A DNA stretch of 42,860 nucleotides from NCBI GenBank assembly GCA_041661865.1, contig JBAZTO010000037.1:1-42860 (forward strand). The letters run 5' to 3'. The translations under genes were made by a program, and so were the position numbers. Shown here one piece after another: positions 14,468 through 21,730 of this stretch. The notes beneath the pieces were generated by a model, which was given only the letters and a program-made list of their open reading frames with translations, did no database searches and was not told the DNA's origin. Positions within the stretch are counted from its first letter, which is position 1, and each line of letters starts with the position of its first letter. This stretch comes from JBAZTO01 sp041661865. Lineage in GTDB: Bacteria > Planctomycetota > Phycisphaerae > SM23-33.

Positions 14468-15292
14468 TCAGGCGGCTGCCTTGAGCCCGGCGAGGGGGCG
14501 CAAGACGGCCTCGGCCTTAGCCCTGACCTCCGTCAGGATCGGCTTGTGGTCCTTCACCACGAGGCGCGACGCTTTGGCGTTCTCCGGGGAGAACAGGCGC
14601 CACGCACGCGCGAATAGCTCGTGGTGGTTGGTCGCCGTCACGCTGCCGGTGAACACCTGCTTGAGGAACGACTGCCCGGCGGCGGTCAGGTCCTTCGCCT
14701 CGGCAAGACACAGCGCCCGGTAGGTCCGGAAAACGTAGTCCGCGCTGTTGTTGTCGTGGGCCACGGTCAGAACGGCGGCGGCCCGGACAGCTGCCGTGCT
14801 GAACACCTTGGCCGTCGTGGGGCAGAACGCCACAAGATCGGTGTGAATGGCAGCAAGGTCACTCTCCGCAATCGCCTTGATCTGCCCGTGCGTCGCGGGC
14901 GCCCCCCATACGAAGGCGGCGATGAAGCGGAAGACCTTCGCGGCGTCCTTGCTCAAGCCAAGTGCGTCGGCCGCGCTTCGCTTGATGCCGCAGTCGAAGA
15001 GCCAGAAGGCGTGCTCCGGCAGACCGCGACAAACCCACATCCAAGCGCCGATGCCGCTGTCTACGATGGCGAGAAGCCGATGCTGCCCATCGACAAGCCG
15101 CCCGAAAATGTCCAGCGCCGCACCTTGGTGGGTGGGCGTGTACTCGCCCCGCTTCAGAATGCCGGCCAGCACCTTTACCCAGTAGCGCCGAACCTTCCTG
15201 TTTTCAGGATGGTTGGCGGCAAGGTACCTTTTCGCGGCCTCCGGGGTGATGTATTCCATCGTCATCGTCAGATCGGGCTTGGGACTACGCAT
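14468..15292 (-). CDS. ParB/sulfiredoxin-fold family protein
   Basis: A 274-aa protein; ATG 15292 is preceded by AGGAG. The DGQHRLLA motif (residues about 69-76) is the signature of the ParB-N/Srx-like domain, which in other proteins binds nucleotides or cuts DNA. The N-terminus (EYITPEAAKRYLAANHP, then VRRYWVKVLAGILKRGEY) is the matching helical lead-in, and the remaining 180 residues are a helical region. Homologues are common in phages as 'ParB-like nuclease' proteins of unproven role. No ParA-like ATPase is present, so a partition function is not supported by context alone. Confidence 0.65.
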   Translation of the reverse strand: MRSPKPDLTMTMEYITPEAAKRYLAANHPENRKVRRYWVKVLAGILKRGEYTPTHQGAALDIFGRLVDGQHRLLAIVDSGIGAWMWVCRGLPEHAFWLFDCGIKRSAADALGLSKDAAKVFRFIAAFVWGAPATHGQIKAIAESDLAAIHTDLVAFCPTTAKVFSTAAVRAAAVLTVAHDNNSADYVFRTYRALCLAEAKDLTAAGQSFLKQVFTGSVTATNHHELFARAWRLFSPENAKASRLVVKDHKPILTEVRAKAEAVLRPLAGLKAAA

Positions 15293-15395
15293 CGCGCTCT
15301 CCTATGTGCGTGTGGGGCTCGCTAGGGCGCGCCGCGAGCCGGGGCGCTTGATTGATTCGTGGGGCCGTCTCGGGCGTATAGGGCTTCTCACCCAT
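15285..15395 (-). CDS. Short hypothetical protein (tentative)
   Basis: A 36-aa frame from ATG 15395 to TAG 15285, overlapping the start of the ParB-like gene by 8 bp. It is Pro/Arg-rich (KPYTPETAPRINQAPRLAAR). It fills the gap between the frame-shifted gene at 15423 and the ParB-like gene. The ribosome site is weak; it may be a leader that couples translation. Confidence 0.3.
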   Translation of the reverse strand: MGEKPYTPETAPRINQAPRLAARPSEPHTHIGERDA

Positions 15396-15422
15396 TGCAC
15401 GCCTCGGCTATGCGGGGGCGGG

Positions 15423-15660
15423 TCATGGGCGGGCCGCCGGGAACGGCATCGGCTTGGCCGTGCCCTTGAGGTAGAGCGGATGGCCGGGAAAGCCGGCCGA
15501 GGTGATCTTGAGCGCCGTTGGCTGTGCGCCCTCGGCCGCCAGCAGACCCAGCACGCGCTGGCCGGCGTCCGAGCGTGGAGCCACAGACCCGGATGGCCTC
15601 GCCGGTCGGCAGGTGCAGGGCTAGGTCGCTGTGGTCGGGGTTCCAGCGCCTGGGCATCAT
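15423..15660 (-). pseudogene. Small early gene with an internal frame break
   Basis: The gene starts at ATGATG 15660 (overlapping the upstream stop) and reads PRRWNPDHSDLALHLPTGEA; near 15571-15585 the coding pattern moves to the +1 frame, where it continues as SDAGQRVLGLLAAEGAQPTA and ends at TGA 15423. The unshifted frame turns into an Arg/Gly-rich shadow, so the second half clearly belongs to the other frame. Joined, it would be about 78 aa. Either a real frameshift mutation, an assembly error or recoding. No function is recognised. Confidence 0.55.
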
Positions 15661-16412
15661 CCCGCCCCCGCGTCGATGTTCCGGCGCTCCACCGTGAAGC
15701 TGACGGCGGCGACCCAGGGGTTGGCGTCCCAGGCGGCGGGGTTCGGCTGGCTGCCAATGCGCTTGCCGTCTTCGTCATAGACCGGAAGCGTGGCGGGGTG
15801 GAGGGTGGACCATAGATCACGGAACTCCTCAACTGGGTCGGTCGGCTCTGCCTCGCCGGTGCCGTGAAGGCCAGCGCTGTCGCTGACCGGGACATAGCGT
15901 TCCAGATCGACCCCCTCCGCCACCGCATCCGCCTCGCTGATCTCCTGCAGCCGCTCGACCTTCACGGCCGTCACGGTGAGCGTCAGGCGGGAGGCCCAGC
16001 GGGGCATGTGGATCGAGGGGCGGCGCTTGAAGCCCCACGCCTTCAGGTCGGTGCGCTCGTTTTCGTCGATGCCGTCGGCGTCGAAGTGGAACAGATCCCA
16101 GGTGTCGGCCCCGTCGAGCATCATCTTGGGCGTGCGCTCCGGTCGCTCCCAGCCGCTCTCGCGGACCCACAGCCGGTCGCCAACGGCGTAGGGGACTGGC
16201 ATCCGGCCGGTGAATGACGCATCGCCGCCCGGGACGCGCGCGGTCCAGTAGCGTGGATCAGGAAAGCTGACACGCTCGGCGGTTTCCGGTAGCCACTCGA
16301 TGGCGTTCTGGATATCAACCCAGGGCTTCAGCACCCGCCGCGTCATGGTCTTGCGACCGTCCAGGAGGGCGCGGACCATACTGCCGCTGAAGAGGATCGG
16401 CCGGTCAGCCAT
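15657..16412 (-). CDS. Phage 'morphogenetic'/ASCH-type protein
   Basis: A 251-aa protein from ATG 16412, overlapping the previous gene by 8 bp. It begins ADRPILFSGSMVRALLDGRK, followed by TMTRRVLKP: the hallmark of a large phage and prophage family related to ASCH/PUA-like RNA-binding domains, often annotated 'morphogenetic protein'. Further family features are the GDRLWVRESG segment and the RPSIHMPRWASRLTL segment. The second half contains acidic helices ending with a FTVERR strand. The fold suggests RNA or nucleotide binding; the biological role is not established. Confidence 0.75.
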   Translation of the reverse strand: MADRPILFSGSMVRALLDGRKTMTRRVLKPWVDIQNAIEWLPETAERVSFPDPRYWTARVPGGDASFTGRMPVPYAVGDRLWVRESGWERPERTPKMMLDGADTWDLFHFDADGIDENERTDLKAWGFKRRPSIHMPRWASRLTLTVTAVKVERLQEISEADAVAEGVDLERYVPVSDSAGLHGTGEAEPTDPVEEFRDLWSTLHPATLPVYDEDGKRIGSQPNPAAWDANPWVAAVSFTVERRNIDAGAG

Positions 16413-16764
16413 GGGGGTTGCCCTCGGTCGAAGGAACGGTAGGCACATAGCGCAGGCAGCCGAACGCTTCGCAGGTCACTAGCGGCTTGTTGCTCCCTGT
16501 GTCGAACCACGGCCATGCGTGATCCCGCGACGCGGCACAGACACCCCACGCCACCCCCTCGCTGCGCTGGCCGTCCTGGTCCACGCCACGCTGCCAGTGG
16601 GTGCAGTCCTCGCAGCGGCCGACGACGCCGTTGCGGGCCTGCATCGCGGCGACGCTCCGCTCGGCTACGCGGCGCACAGCCTCGGCGTCCTCGGCTTTTC
16701 GTCTACCAGCGGCACCACCCGCGCTGTAGCCCTTGCTGTAGCCGCGCTTGTATTCGTCAGCCAT
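16405..16764 (-). CDS. Cys-rich small protein with basic helical N-terminus
   Basis: A 119-aa protein. The first 40 residues are a charged helix (KRGYSKGYSAGGAAGRRKAE), followed by a probable zinc site formed by CEDC (about 51-54), a later Cys in WGVCAAS and C-E-A-F-G-C near the end. Cys pairs around an aromatic core resemble small zinc ribbons found in early phage proteins. No partner or enzymatic motif is visible. It overlaps the downstream gene in a tight operon. Confidence 0.6.
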   Translation of the reverse strand: MADEYKRGYSKGYSAGGAAGRRKAEDAEAVRRVAERSVAAMQARNGVVGRCEDCTHWQRGVDQDGQRSEGVAWGVCAASRDHAWPWFDTGSNKPLVTCEAFGCLRYVPTVPSTEGNPHG

Positions 16765-16767
16765 GCT

Positions 16768-17115
16768 CTACTCCTTCCCAGGTGGGGTGAGGCGGGGGCC
16801 GATGATGGCGGCTTCGAGCGCCGCGATCAGGCGGTCTTCCATGCCGAGGGCGATGGTGCCACCGTGCGGGCTCAGCAAAGCGACCGACCAGCCCTTGTGC
16901 TCATAGGCCGCGTGGAATCCCGGGATGCTGTCTTGCTCGTCGCGAGATCTGTTGATCTTGACGCTCCAGTCCGGGTCAATCGCGAAGCTCGCGACACACC
17001 CCGGCGCCCACGTCTCGGGCAGCCCGCGCGCGTTGGCCAAGTCGGCGGTCAATAGGAACGCCCTGCACACCGTTTCATCCTCGGCGCCCGGCTCCAGCTT
17101 ATCGGTGTCGGTCAC
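16768..17115 (-). CDS. Early protein of unknown function
   Basis: A 115-aa protein. GTG 17115 is chosen because GGAG lies 9 nt upstream and the start overlaps the previous stop (GTGA); an upstream in-frame extension to 17169 lacks support. Visible are an acidic N-terminus (TDTDKLEPGAEDETVCR), a beta stretch and a C-terminal helix (GMEDRLIAALEAAIIGPRL). No family is recognised. Confidence 0.55.
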   Translation of the reverse strand: MTDTDKLEPGAEDETVCRAFLLTADLANARGLPETWAPGCVASFAIDPDWSVKINRSRDEQDSIPGFHAAYEHKGWSVALLSPHGGTIALGMEDRLIAALEAAIIGPRLTPPGKE

Positions 17116-17357
17116 TTCGTCGGCTCCTTCTGCGGCTTCTCCGCTGCGGCGCGCTGGACGATGCGCCAAGCAGGCTGGCCCATAGTCTGGTCTGCCACGA
17201 ACGCTCGCCCATCACCGGCTGTGGCCGCTTTGAGCAAGGTGATCGCCGGCCCTGCAAGGTGCATCAATTCGCTGACTGTGAACCGGACTTCATTCGGGTC
17301 AATATCCAGCGCCTCGCAAATTCGCCGCGCTTGCGCCTCGGTCAGCTTGTCAGGCAT
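17112..17357 (-). CDS. Small early protein of unknown function
   Basis: An 81-aa protein. ATG 17357 has AAGGAG 7 nt upstream. It is mostly helical (DKLTEAQARRICEALDI) with a hydrophobic second helix (LMHLAGPAITLLKAA). The ending is Lys/Pro-rich. Overlaps neighbours on both sides, so it is translated in step with them. Confidence 0.6.
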   Translation of the reverse strand: MPDKLTEAQARRICEALDIDPNEVRFTVSELMHLAGPAITLLKAATAGDGRAFVADQTMGQPAWRIVQRAAAEKPQKEPTK

Positions 17358-17571
17358 CGCTCTGCTCCTTGGTGGGGGTGGGGAGGAAGGTGTGGCGGAG
17401 CACGGCGGCGATGTTGGTAAAGCCGCCCTGGCATTCGTCGGCCTTTGCACAGCACGCCCCCACCACGAGGGCGATAACTTCGCGGGCGGGGCTGTCGAAA
17501 AGTGTAGTCACGCCCTCCCTGAAATTGAGCATTTGGCCTTCTACAGCCCTCTCCAACTCCTCCCGCGTCAT
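17350..17571 (-). CDS. Small early protein of unknown function
   Basis: A 73-aa protein with a strong ribosome site (AAGGAGCC). It starts with an acidic helix (TREELERAVEGQMLNF) and holds a Cys pair (GACCAKADECQGG). A compact helical protein; no family is recognised. It overlaps the next gene by 8 bp. Confidence 0.6.
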   Translation of the reverse strand: MTREELERAVEGQMLNFREGVTTLFDSPAREVIALVVGACCAKADECQGGFTNIAAVLRHTFLPTPTKEQSDA

Positions 17572-17870
17572 TGCCCCGGCTCCTTGGCGAGGGCGCGGAT
17601 GGCGGCGGCGAAGACACGGTGTCGCAGGGCAATGTCGTTCATGCGCGCTCGATCATCAAATGTCCGCATCAGTGGCGCGTCACGTTCGGCCCTGGCCACC
17701 TCAGCATCGTGTAGGCCCGCCGCCGCCTCCAGCGCCGCGCGCCGGATCAGAGGGGCGACGGCGAGTAGGGCAGATTTCATGTGCGACCCTGGCGTCATTC
17801 GGCTGCCGTAGTCCCGTGCCGCTTTCTCTGCCAGCTCCACCATCTCCTCCGTCACGATCTCACTCGCCAT
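17568..17870 (-). CDS. Small early protein of unknown function
   Basis: A 100-aa, almost fully helical protein (SEIVTEEMVELAEKAARDYG at the start, then SALLAVAPLIRRAALEAAAG). The 'AARAxxE..ALLAVAPLIRRAALEAAA' style is common in early phage proteins of the type usually listed as hypothetical. No motif points to a function. Confidence 0.6.
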   Translation of the reverse strand: MASEIVTEEMVELAEKAARDYGSRMTPGSHMKSALLAVAPLIRRAALEAAAGLHDAEVARAERDAPLMRTFDDRARMNDIALRHRVFAAAIRALAKEPGQ

Positions 17871-18498
17871 CGGGCTTCTCCTGCTTCGGGGTGAGGGCGG
17901 CGCTGATCGTCGCCACGACGGCCACCGCTTCTTCCCAGCCGTGGTCGTTCAGCCAGGCGCAGGCGGCGTCGCCCGCAGCCATATCAGCCGGCGCGGGATC
18001 GGCCTTGACGAACCATGCTTCAGCCGCCACCAGCGCCGCCTTCATCCTGTCCCGCTCGGTCTCTGCGGCGGTGGCGCGGGCTCGCCACTCGCTGGCCGTG
18101 AGCATCTTCCGCTCGGGGCAGCAGGAGACGTGCCCCGCCGCTCGAAGGTCAGCCACGCTCTGCGTGGAGCCGCAGCCGTCGCAGGCAGCCCATGCCTCCA
18201 GCTCCCGCACCCGCTCTGCCAGCCGCTCCCGCTCCTCCAGCAGGGCCGGGACGGCGTTGCAGGCGGCGATGATGTAGGCGGCGTTGGCTGCGTCTTCACT
18301 GAGCGTCGCCTCAGTGGCCCCGAGATAGGCGATGATGCGCGGGCCAACCTGAATGGTGACAACCATGCCGCCGATGCTTCGCGCGAACTCCCGAACGGCG
18401 AGGGCTATATCCTCGGGGTCTGCCGAACCAAGGTCGCGCCACTCCCCCTGCGTAGCCGCCTGCGCTGCCGCCTTTAGAGCGGCGTGGTCGGTGGTCAT
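17860..18498 (-). CDS. Ead/Ea22-like early protein
   Basis: A 212-aa protein from ATG 18498, with GGAG 8 nt upstream. It shows the pattern of the Ead/Ea22-like family of lambdoid early proteins: an N-terminal helix with GEW (AAQAATQGEWRDLGS), a short beta segment, then NAAYIIAACNAVPALLEERE followed by a coiled coil. A Cys group (ACDGCGSTQ, later SCCPERK) adds a possible metal site. The family's role is not firmly known; it sits among dispensable early genes in lambda-like phages. Confidence 0.6.
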   Translation of the reverse strand: MTTDHAALKAAAQAATQGEWRDLGSADPEDIALAVREFARSIGGMVVTIQVGPRIIAYLGATEATLSEDAANAAYIIAACNAVPALLEERERLAERVRELEAWAACDGCGSTQSVADLRAAGHVSCCPERKMLTASEWRARATAAETERDRMKAALVAAEAWFVKADPAPADMAAGDAACAWLNDHGWEEAVAVVATISAALTPKQEKPDGE

Positions 18499-19133
18499 GG
18501 CCAATACTCCGGGACGGCGTTGCCAACGAGCGTGTACCTGCTGTTGCGGGTCTCTATCTCCCCCGACGTGGCGTCGTGCTTGTACACAGGGCTGGAGTTG
18601 GTGAACTTCGCGCCGAAGGCCGGATGCTCAAGAAACCGACCCATCACGTAGAAACCGGCGCCTTCGGTGCAGGGCAGTCGGAACCACGCCTCAATCCGGC
18701 CCTTGTGTGGCTTCGCCTGGTCGAACCCTTCTGGGGTGTGGGCGGACTCCTTCTCCCCGCCGATGCCCTGCGCGCGGGCTTGGCCAATCAGGCTGACGAT
18801 GCGAGCAATGTCGGGCTCACGAGACAGCATATTGGAAAGCTCGGCGATTTCGTCGCGCGCTTCCTCCAGCCCCTCCACCAGCTCGGCGGCGAGGGCTTCA
18901 ACCCTATCGGCGCGGTCACACGCTTCGCGGGCCAGATCACGGAACTCAGCCAGCGCACCCCGCTCCCGCCGCACCGCCTCTGTCTCGGCGCGGGAGGCGT
19001 CTAGGGTGGCGACGATACGCGCGACCACAGAGGCCGGCAGCCCGTATTCACGGCCGGAAGCCTGGACCTTCGCCATCTCGGAGCGCAACAGCGCCTCCTC
19101 CTCCGCCGTCAGCTTCTCCGGTGTGTCGGTCAT
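18495..19133 (-). CDS. Coiled-coil early protein with C-terminal beta domain
   Basis: A 212-aa protein starting at an ATG that overlaps the previous gene's stop by 4 bp. The first 120 residues are a long charged helical/coiled-coil region (AEEEALLRSEMAKVQASGRE and REACDRADRVEALAAELVEG). The last 70 residues are a beta-rich domain with KGRIEAWFRLPCTEGAGFY, probably a small independent fold. No family is recognised. Confidence 0.6.
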   Translation of the reverse strand: MTDTPEKLTAEEEALLRSEMAKVQASGREYGLPASVVARIVATLDASRAETEAVRRERGALAEFRDLAREACDRADRVEALAAELVEGLEEARDEIAELSNMLSREPDIARIVSLIGQARAQGIGGEKESAHTPEGFDQAKPHKGRIEAWFRLPCTEGAGFYVMGRFLEHPAFGAKFTNSSPVYKHDATSGEIETRNSRYTLVGNAVPEYWP

Positions 19134-19498
19134 GTCAGGCCCTCGCCTTCGTGGTGTTGGGATAGGTCGATGCGGATGCAGGCGATGCGGCCATAGCGTG
19201 CGTTCAAGTGCGCGCGGCGCTCGTCGTGGTAGCCAAACGATGCACGGTCATTCGGGTAGATGTTCATCCACCGCTCCCCCTCGAGCGGCTTGGGGGCTGG
19301 CGGCATGAGGTCGGCGTTAGAGGGGTTATGATCGGAAATGCAATGAACGCCAGCCGCTGTCCATGTCATGGATGCCCAGCCTTGTTCCAGCCGCATCGCC
19401 CCATGGATTGAGTAGTTGTCGGCCCCATCCGTCGCATAGACCCGCGCCTCACGGCCATCGCGGGTGCGGTACGTCTCTCCAGCCTTGAAGATGGTCAT
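19130..19498 (-). CDS. Early protein of unknown function
   Basis: A 122-aa protein. It opens with a short beta-barrel-like stretch typical of 'FKAGETYRTRDGREARVYAT' phage proteins, i.e. a small beta domain that recurs in lambda-like early regions, and ends with a Cys/His-containing tail (GRIACIRIDLSQHHEGEG). Function not known. Confidence 0.6.
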   Translation of the reverse strand: MTIFKAGETYRTRDGREARVYATDGADNYSIHGAMRLEQGWASMTWTAAGVHCISDHNPSNADLMPPAPKPLEGERWMNIYPNDRASFGYHDERRAHLNARYGRIACIRIDLSQHHEGEGLT

Positions 19499-19998
19499 GC
19501 TGCATTCCTCTCCTTGGTAGCGCCGTCTATCTCACGGCGTAGGTCGTCAGGGTTCACGCCGGGCAGCAGGTACTTCGACACCAGATCCATGCAGCGGTCG
19601 CAGAAGGCCGCGAACTGCAGCTCGTCCATCGCGTGGAAGGCTATCGAGCGGGGCCGCACAACCTCCCGCCCATCGGGCAGCCAGAAGGTGTCGCACCAGC
19701 CGGTGAGAACCTTCATGGCCGCCACGAGGGATTCCGGGGTTGGGTACTTCTCCGCCAGGGATTTGCCCCGCTCTTCTGGCGCATGTTCCGGGTCGTCATC
19801 ATCAAAGGCGTCTGCGACAGGCGGCCCCGGCAGGTTGGCGTGTACCAGCGATATCAGCGCCCAAAACCATGCGTTGCGCTTCTGCGAGCGTACCTTCGCC
19901 ACGTCGACGGTCACGATGTCGCCGATCTTGACGTGCCTAAGCGCGCCGGGTTCCAGCGGCTCAAAGCCCTTCAATGTGCGGCGCATCGTGACCTTCAT
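19495..19998 (-). CDS. DUF1367-like / NinB-neighbour early protein
   Basis: A 167-aa protein. ATG 19998 is preceded by GAGGG. Pattern: an N-terminal MKVTMRRTLKGFEPLEPG segment, then VRSQKRNAWFWALISLV, and an aspartate-rich patch (VADAFDDDDPEHAPEE). This resembles the DUF1367-type phage proteins that occur next to recombination and replication functions. The aromatic/basic stretch could bind nucleic acid. The function is not established. Confidence 0.55.
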   Translation of the reverse strand: MKVTMRRTLKGFEPLEPGALRHVKIGDIVTVDVAKVRSQKRNAWFWALISLVHANLPGPPVADAFDDDDPEHAPEERGKSLAEKYPTPESLVAAMKVLTGWCDTFWLPDGREVVRPRSIAFHAMDELQFAAFCDRCMDLVSKYLLPGVNPDDLRREIDGATKERNAA

Positions 19999-20008
19999 GG
20001 CGATGCCC

Positions 20009-20449
20009 TCAGAAGGGCACACTGTCGGATTCGACAGGCGGCGGGTTGCGCTCGTCATAGCGCCCAGCAGGAGCCGGGGCAGGGTTGAGCGGCGCCTGGC
20101 TGTCAGCAGCGGCCACCCGGCCAGCCGCACGCGGCGGCACGACCTTGAGGCGGATCGCGTCGACCTGGTCGCCCGCGTACTCCACCTTCGTGGGGTACAC
20201 GTCGATTTCAGCGCCGATCCAGTCGTCAGTCTCCGGGCCATACACCGCAGCGATGGCGTTGGTGTTGGTCTTGTTCAGCGCCAGACCCTTGGTCTTGCCA
20301 CGGAAGTAGAGGACGGGCTTCTGCTGCGCCTGGCGGCCCTGACCCAGCGTCTCCACCGTTACTTCGCCGATGGTGAGACGGACGGTCTGGCCCTTGAGAT
20401 CGCCAGCGGACAGGTACTTGGTGGGGAAAACGTCGTTGACGTTCGGCAT
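20009..20449 (-). CDS. SSB-like DNA-binding protein with acidic C-terminal tail
   Basis: A 146-aa protein with AAGGA ahead of ATG 20449. A beta-rich N-terminal domain (about 100 residues, including QTVRLTIGEVTVETLGQG and KPVLYFRGKTKGLALNKTN) is followed by a Pro/Ala linker and the ending E-S-D-S-V-P-F. Acidic tails ending in P-F are the protein-recruiting tails of single-stranded DNA-binding proteins. Seen: tail and domain order. Inferred: it coats single-stranded DNA during replication or recombination and recruits partners. The domain itself is not a classical SSB fold that I can recognise. Confidence 0.65.
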   Translation of the reverse strand: MPNVNDVFPTKYLSAGDLKGQTVRLTIGEVTVETLGQGRQAQQKPVLYFRGKTKGLALNKTNTNAIAAVYGPETDDWIGAEIDVYPTKVEYAGDQVDAIRLKVVPPRAAGRVAAADSQAPLNPAPAPAGRYDERNPPPVESDSVPF

Positions 20450-20514
20450 TGTACAGTTCCTTGTGAAAGTGGGTTGCTTGCTCGGGAGGTAGTCAGTTCC
20501 TTGGGCAGCGCCTC

Positions 20515-20736
20515 CTACAGTCCCGGGGGGAAATCGTCGTCAATCAGATCCCGCGCCGTGATCGGCTTGGGCGACAGCAGCAGGAACCGCCGCTCGCCGG
20601 CCGCATCGGGCTCGGGTAACTCTCTCAAGGTCACTGCCAGGCCTTCCCCGCCCTTCGTCGGCACTGCCTCGCCAATGACAGCCATGTAGGGCCTGCCGTT
20701 GCGGACGCGCTCGACAAGGGCGTTAAGGCGGATCAT
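20515..20736 (-). CDS. Small early protein of unknown function
   Basis: A 73-aa protein that overlaps the next upstream gene by 4 bp. It has a basic N-terminal helix (IRLNALVERVRNGRPYMAV) and an acidic end (ARDLIDDDFPPGL), whose acidic-hydrophobic character resembles a partner-binding tail. No family is recognised. Confidence 0.55.
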   Translation of the reverse strand: MIRLNALVERVRNGRPYMAVIGEAVPTKGGEGLAVTLRELPEPDAAGERRFLLLSPKPITARDLIDDDFPPGL

Positions 20737-20912
20737 TCGGCGGCGACCCCGTAGGAATGCCGGCGATCCATGATCAAGGTCCGCAGGCCGGCCAAGCGCA
20801 GGGTCAGGTCGCGCAAGGCTTCCTCGATTGATGCCAAGTCCTGCATCCCCTCCATCTGATCAACGGCGCGATGCATCTTCGTGATGGCCGTGATGGCTTC
20901 AGCAGGCGTCAT
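20733..20912 (-). CDS. Small helical early protein
   Basis: A 59-aa protein from ATG 20912, which overlaps the stop of the small membrane protein upstream (ATGA). It is a two-helix, coiled-coil-like protein (AEAITAITKMHRAVDQMEGM then LASIEEALRDLTLRLAGLR). A GGAG lies 10 nt upstream. No motif indicates a function. Confidence 0.55.
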   Translation of the reverse strand: MTPAEAITAITKMHRAVDQMEGMQDLASIEEALRDLTLRLAGLRTLIMDRRHSYGVAAE

Positions 20913-21013
20913 GGCATCGTCACTCCGTAGTGGTCCGGCAGCACCACACTGCAGGCCAGGATGAAGGCCAGCATCAGAAGGAAGGCCAGCGTGTCGAAGA
21001 TCAGGCGCATCAT
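20909..21013 (-). CDS. Small single-pass membrane protein (early)
   Basis: A 34-aa protein with an excellent ribosome site (AGGAGGA, 6 nt before ATGATG 21013). Residues 3-25 form one membrane helix (FDTLAFLLMLAFILACSVV). Its ATG overlaps the stop of the lipoprotein gene and its stop overlaps the next start, so it is clearly a member of the operon. It may act on the host membrane; no family is recognised. Confidence 0.65.
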   Translation of the reverse strand: MMRLIFDTLAFLLMLAFILACSVVLPDHYGVTMP

Positions 21014-21342
21014 CCGCAGTTCCTCCTAGCCTTGGTGTCAGCTTCCGCCGTGAAGGGCCGCCCCGCCGCGTGCTGCACGGCCCGCGCGGCCTCGTGCGCC
21101 AGCAGCGACCGGCTGGCCGCGCGCACCAGCCAGATCGTCGGCCGGCCATCGGTCCGCACGGTGGTGAAGTACCCCTGGTAGGGGCCGAAGCGGTCGGCCA
21201 TCTCGCCCTGCGTGATCAGGCGCACGTCGGGGCGCGGGACCACGGGGCTTTCCAGTGCGCGGCTGACGCAGGTGAGCATCGGGGCGAGCGGCTGGTGACT
21301 GCAGGCGGTGAGCAGCAGCAGGGCGGCGAGGGGGAGGCGCAT
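21010..21342 (-). CDS. Predicted early lipoprotein
   Basis: A 110-aa protein from ATG 21342. It has a lipoprotein signal (RLPLAALLLLTAC with lipobox L-T-A-C, Cys 14) followed by about 90 mature residues containing FGPYQGYFTTVRTDGRPTI and AHEAARAVQHAAGRPF. Early phage lipoproteins are often superinfection-exclusion or envelope-modifying proteins, but nothing here proves this. The H-E-A-A-R segment resembles a zinc-protease helix but lacks the second His. Confidence 0.6.
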   Translation of the reverse strand: MRLPLAALLLLTACSHQPLAPMLTCVSRALESPVVPRPDVRLITQGEMADRFGPYQGYFTTVRTDGRPTIWLVRAASRSLLAHEAARAVQHAAGRPFTAEADTKARRNCG

Positions 21343-21343
21343 G

Positions 21344-21730
21344 TCAGCGGCCCTCGGCGCGGGCGATGGCGGCGTCAAGGCGAGCCCATGCCTTTTGCAT
21401 CGCGTCGGCCGGACCGCCGCTCATGTCGTCGCCCTTGGCCCAGAGGATCTCGGCGACGGTGTTCAAGTGCTTCGCCGCCGCCAGCAGCTCCGCCGCCGCA
21501 TCCCGGAGCGGGTCGGGGGTGGGAGGGGTGGCGGCCTTCGCGCGCTCGGTGAGCATGGCGTCGGCGATGCGATAAGCACGCCGCGCATAGGCGCTGTGTG
21601 ACTTTGCCGTCTCCTCCGCGCCGACGTACACCGCCGGCGGCTCCAGCCCCGCCAGCGCTTGGCCGGCGAACCAGTCACGGAGGGCCTCAGTGAACTCGGC
21701 GTCGGTGGCGTACTGGCTACGCGGCTGCAT
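21344..21730 (-). CDS. Helical early protein of unknown function
   Basis: A 128-aa, mainly helical protein beginning with QPRSQYATDAEFTEALRDW and continuing with AYARRAYRIADAMLTERA; the second half is Ala-rich. No signal, membrane segment or catalytic motif. Its upstream end overlaps the zinc-finger gene, its downstream end lies one base from the lipoprotein gene. Confidence 0.55.
   Translation of the reverse strand: MQPRSQYATDAEFTEALRDWFAGQALAGLEPPAVYVGAEETAKSHSAYARRAYRIADAMLTERAKAATPPTPDPLRDAAAELLAAAKHLNTVAEILWAKGDDMSGGPADAMQKAWARLDAAIARAEGR

Noticed and set aside
14468..15292. Calling the ParB-fold gene a plasmid partition protein.
   Set aside because: There is no ParA-type ATPase and no obvious centromere-like repeat near it; phages carry many ParB-fold proteins with other roles.
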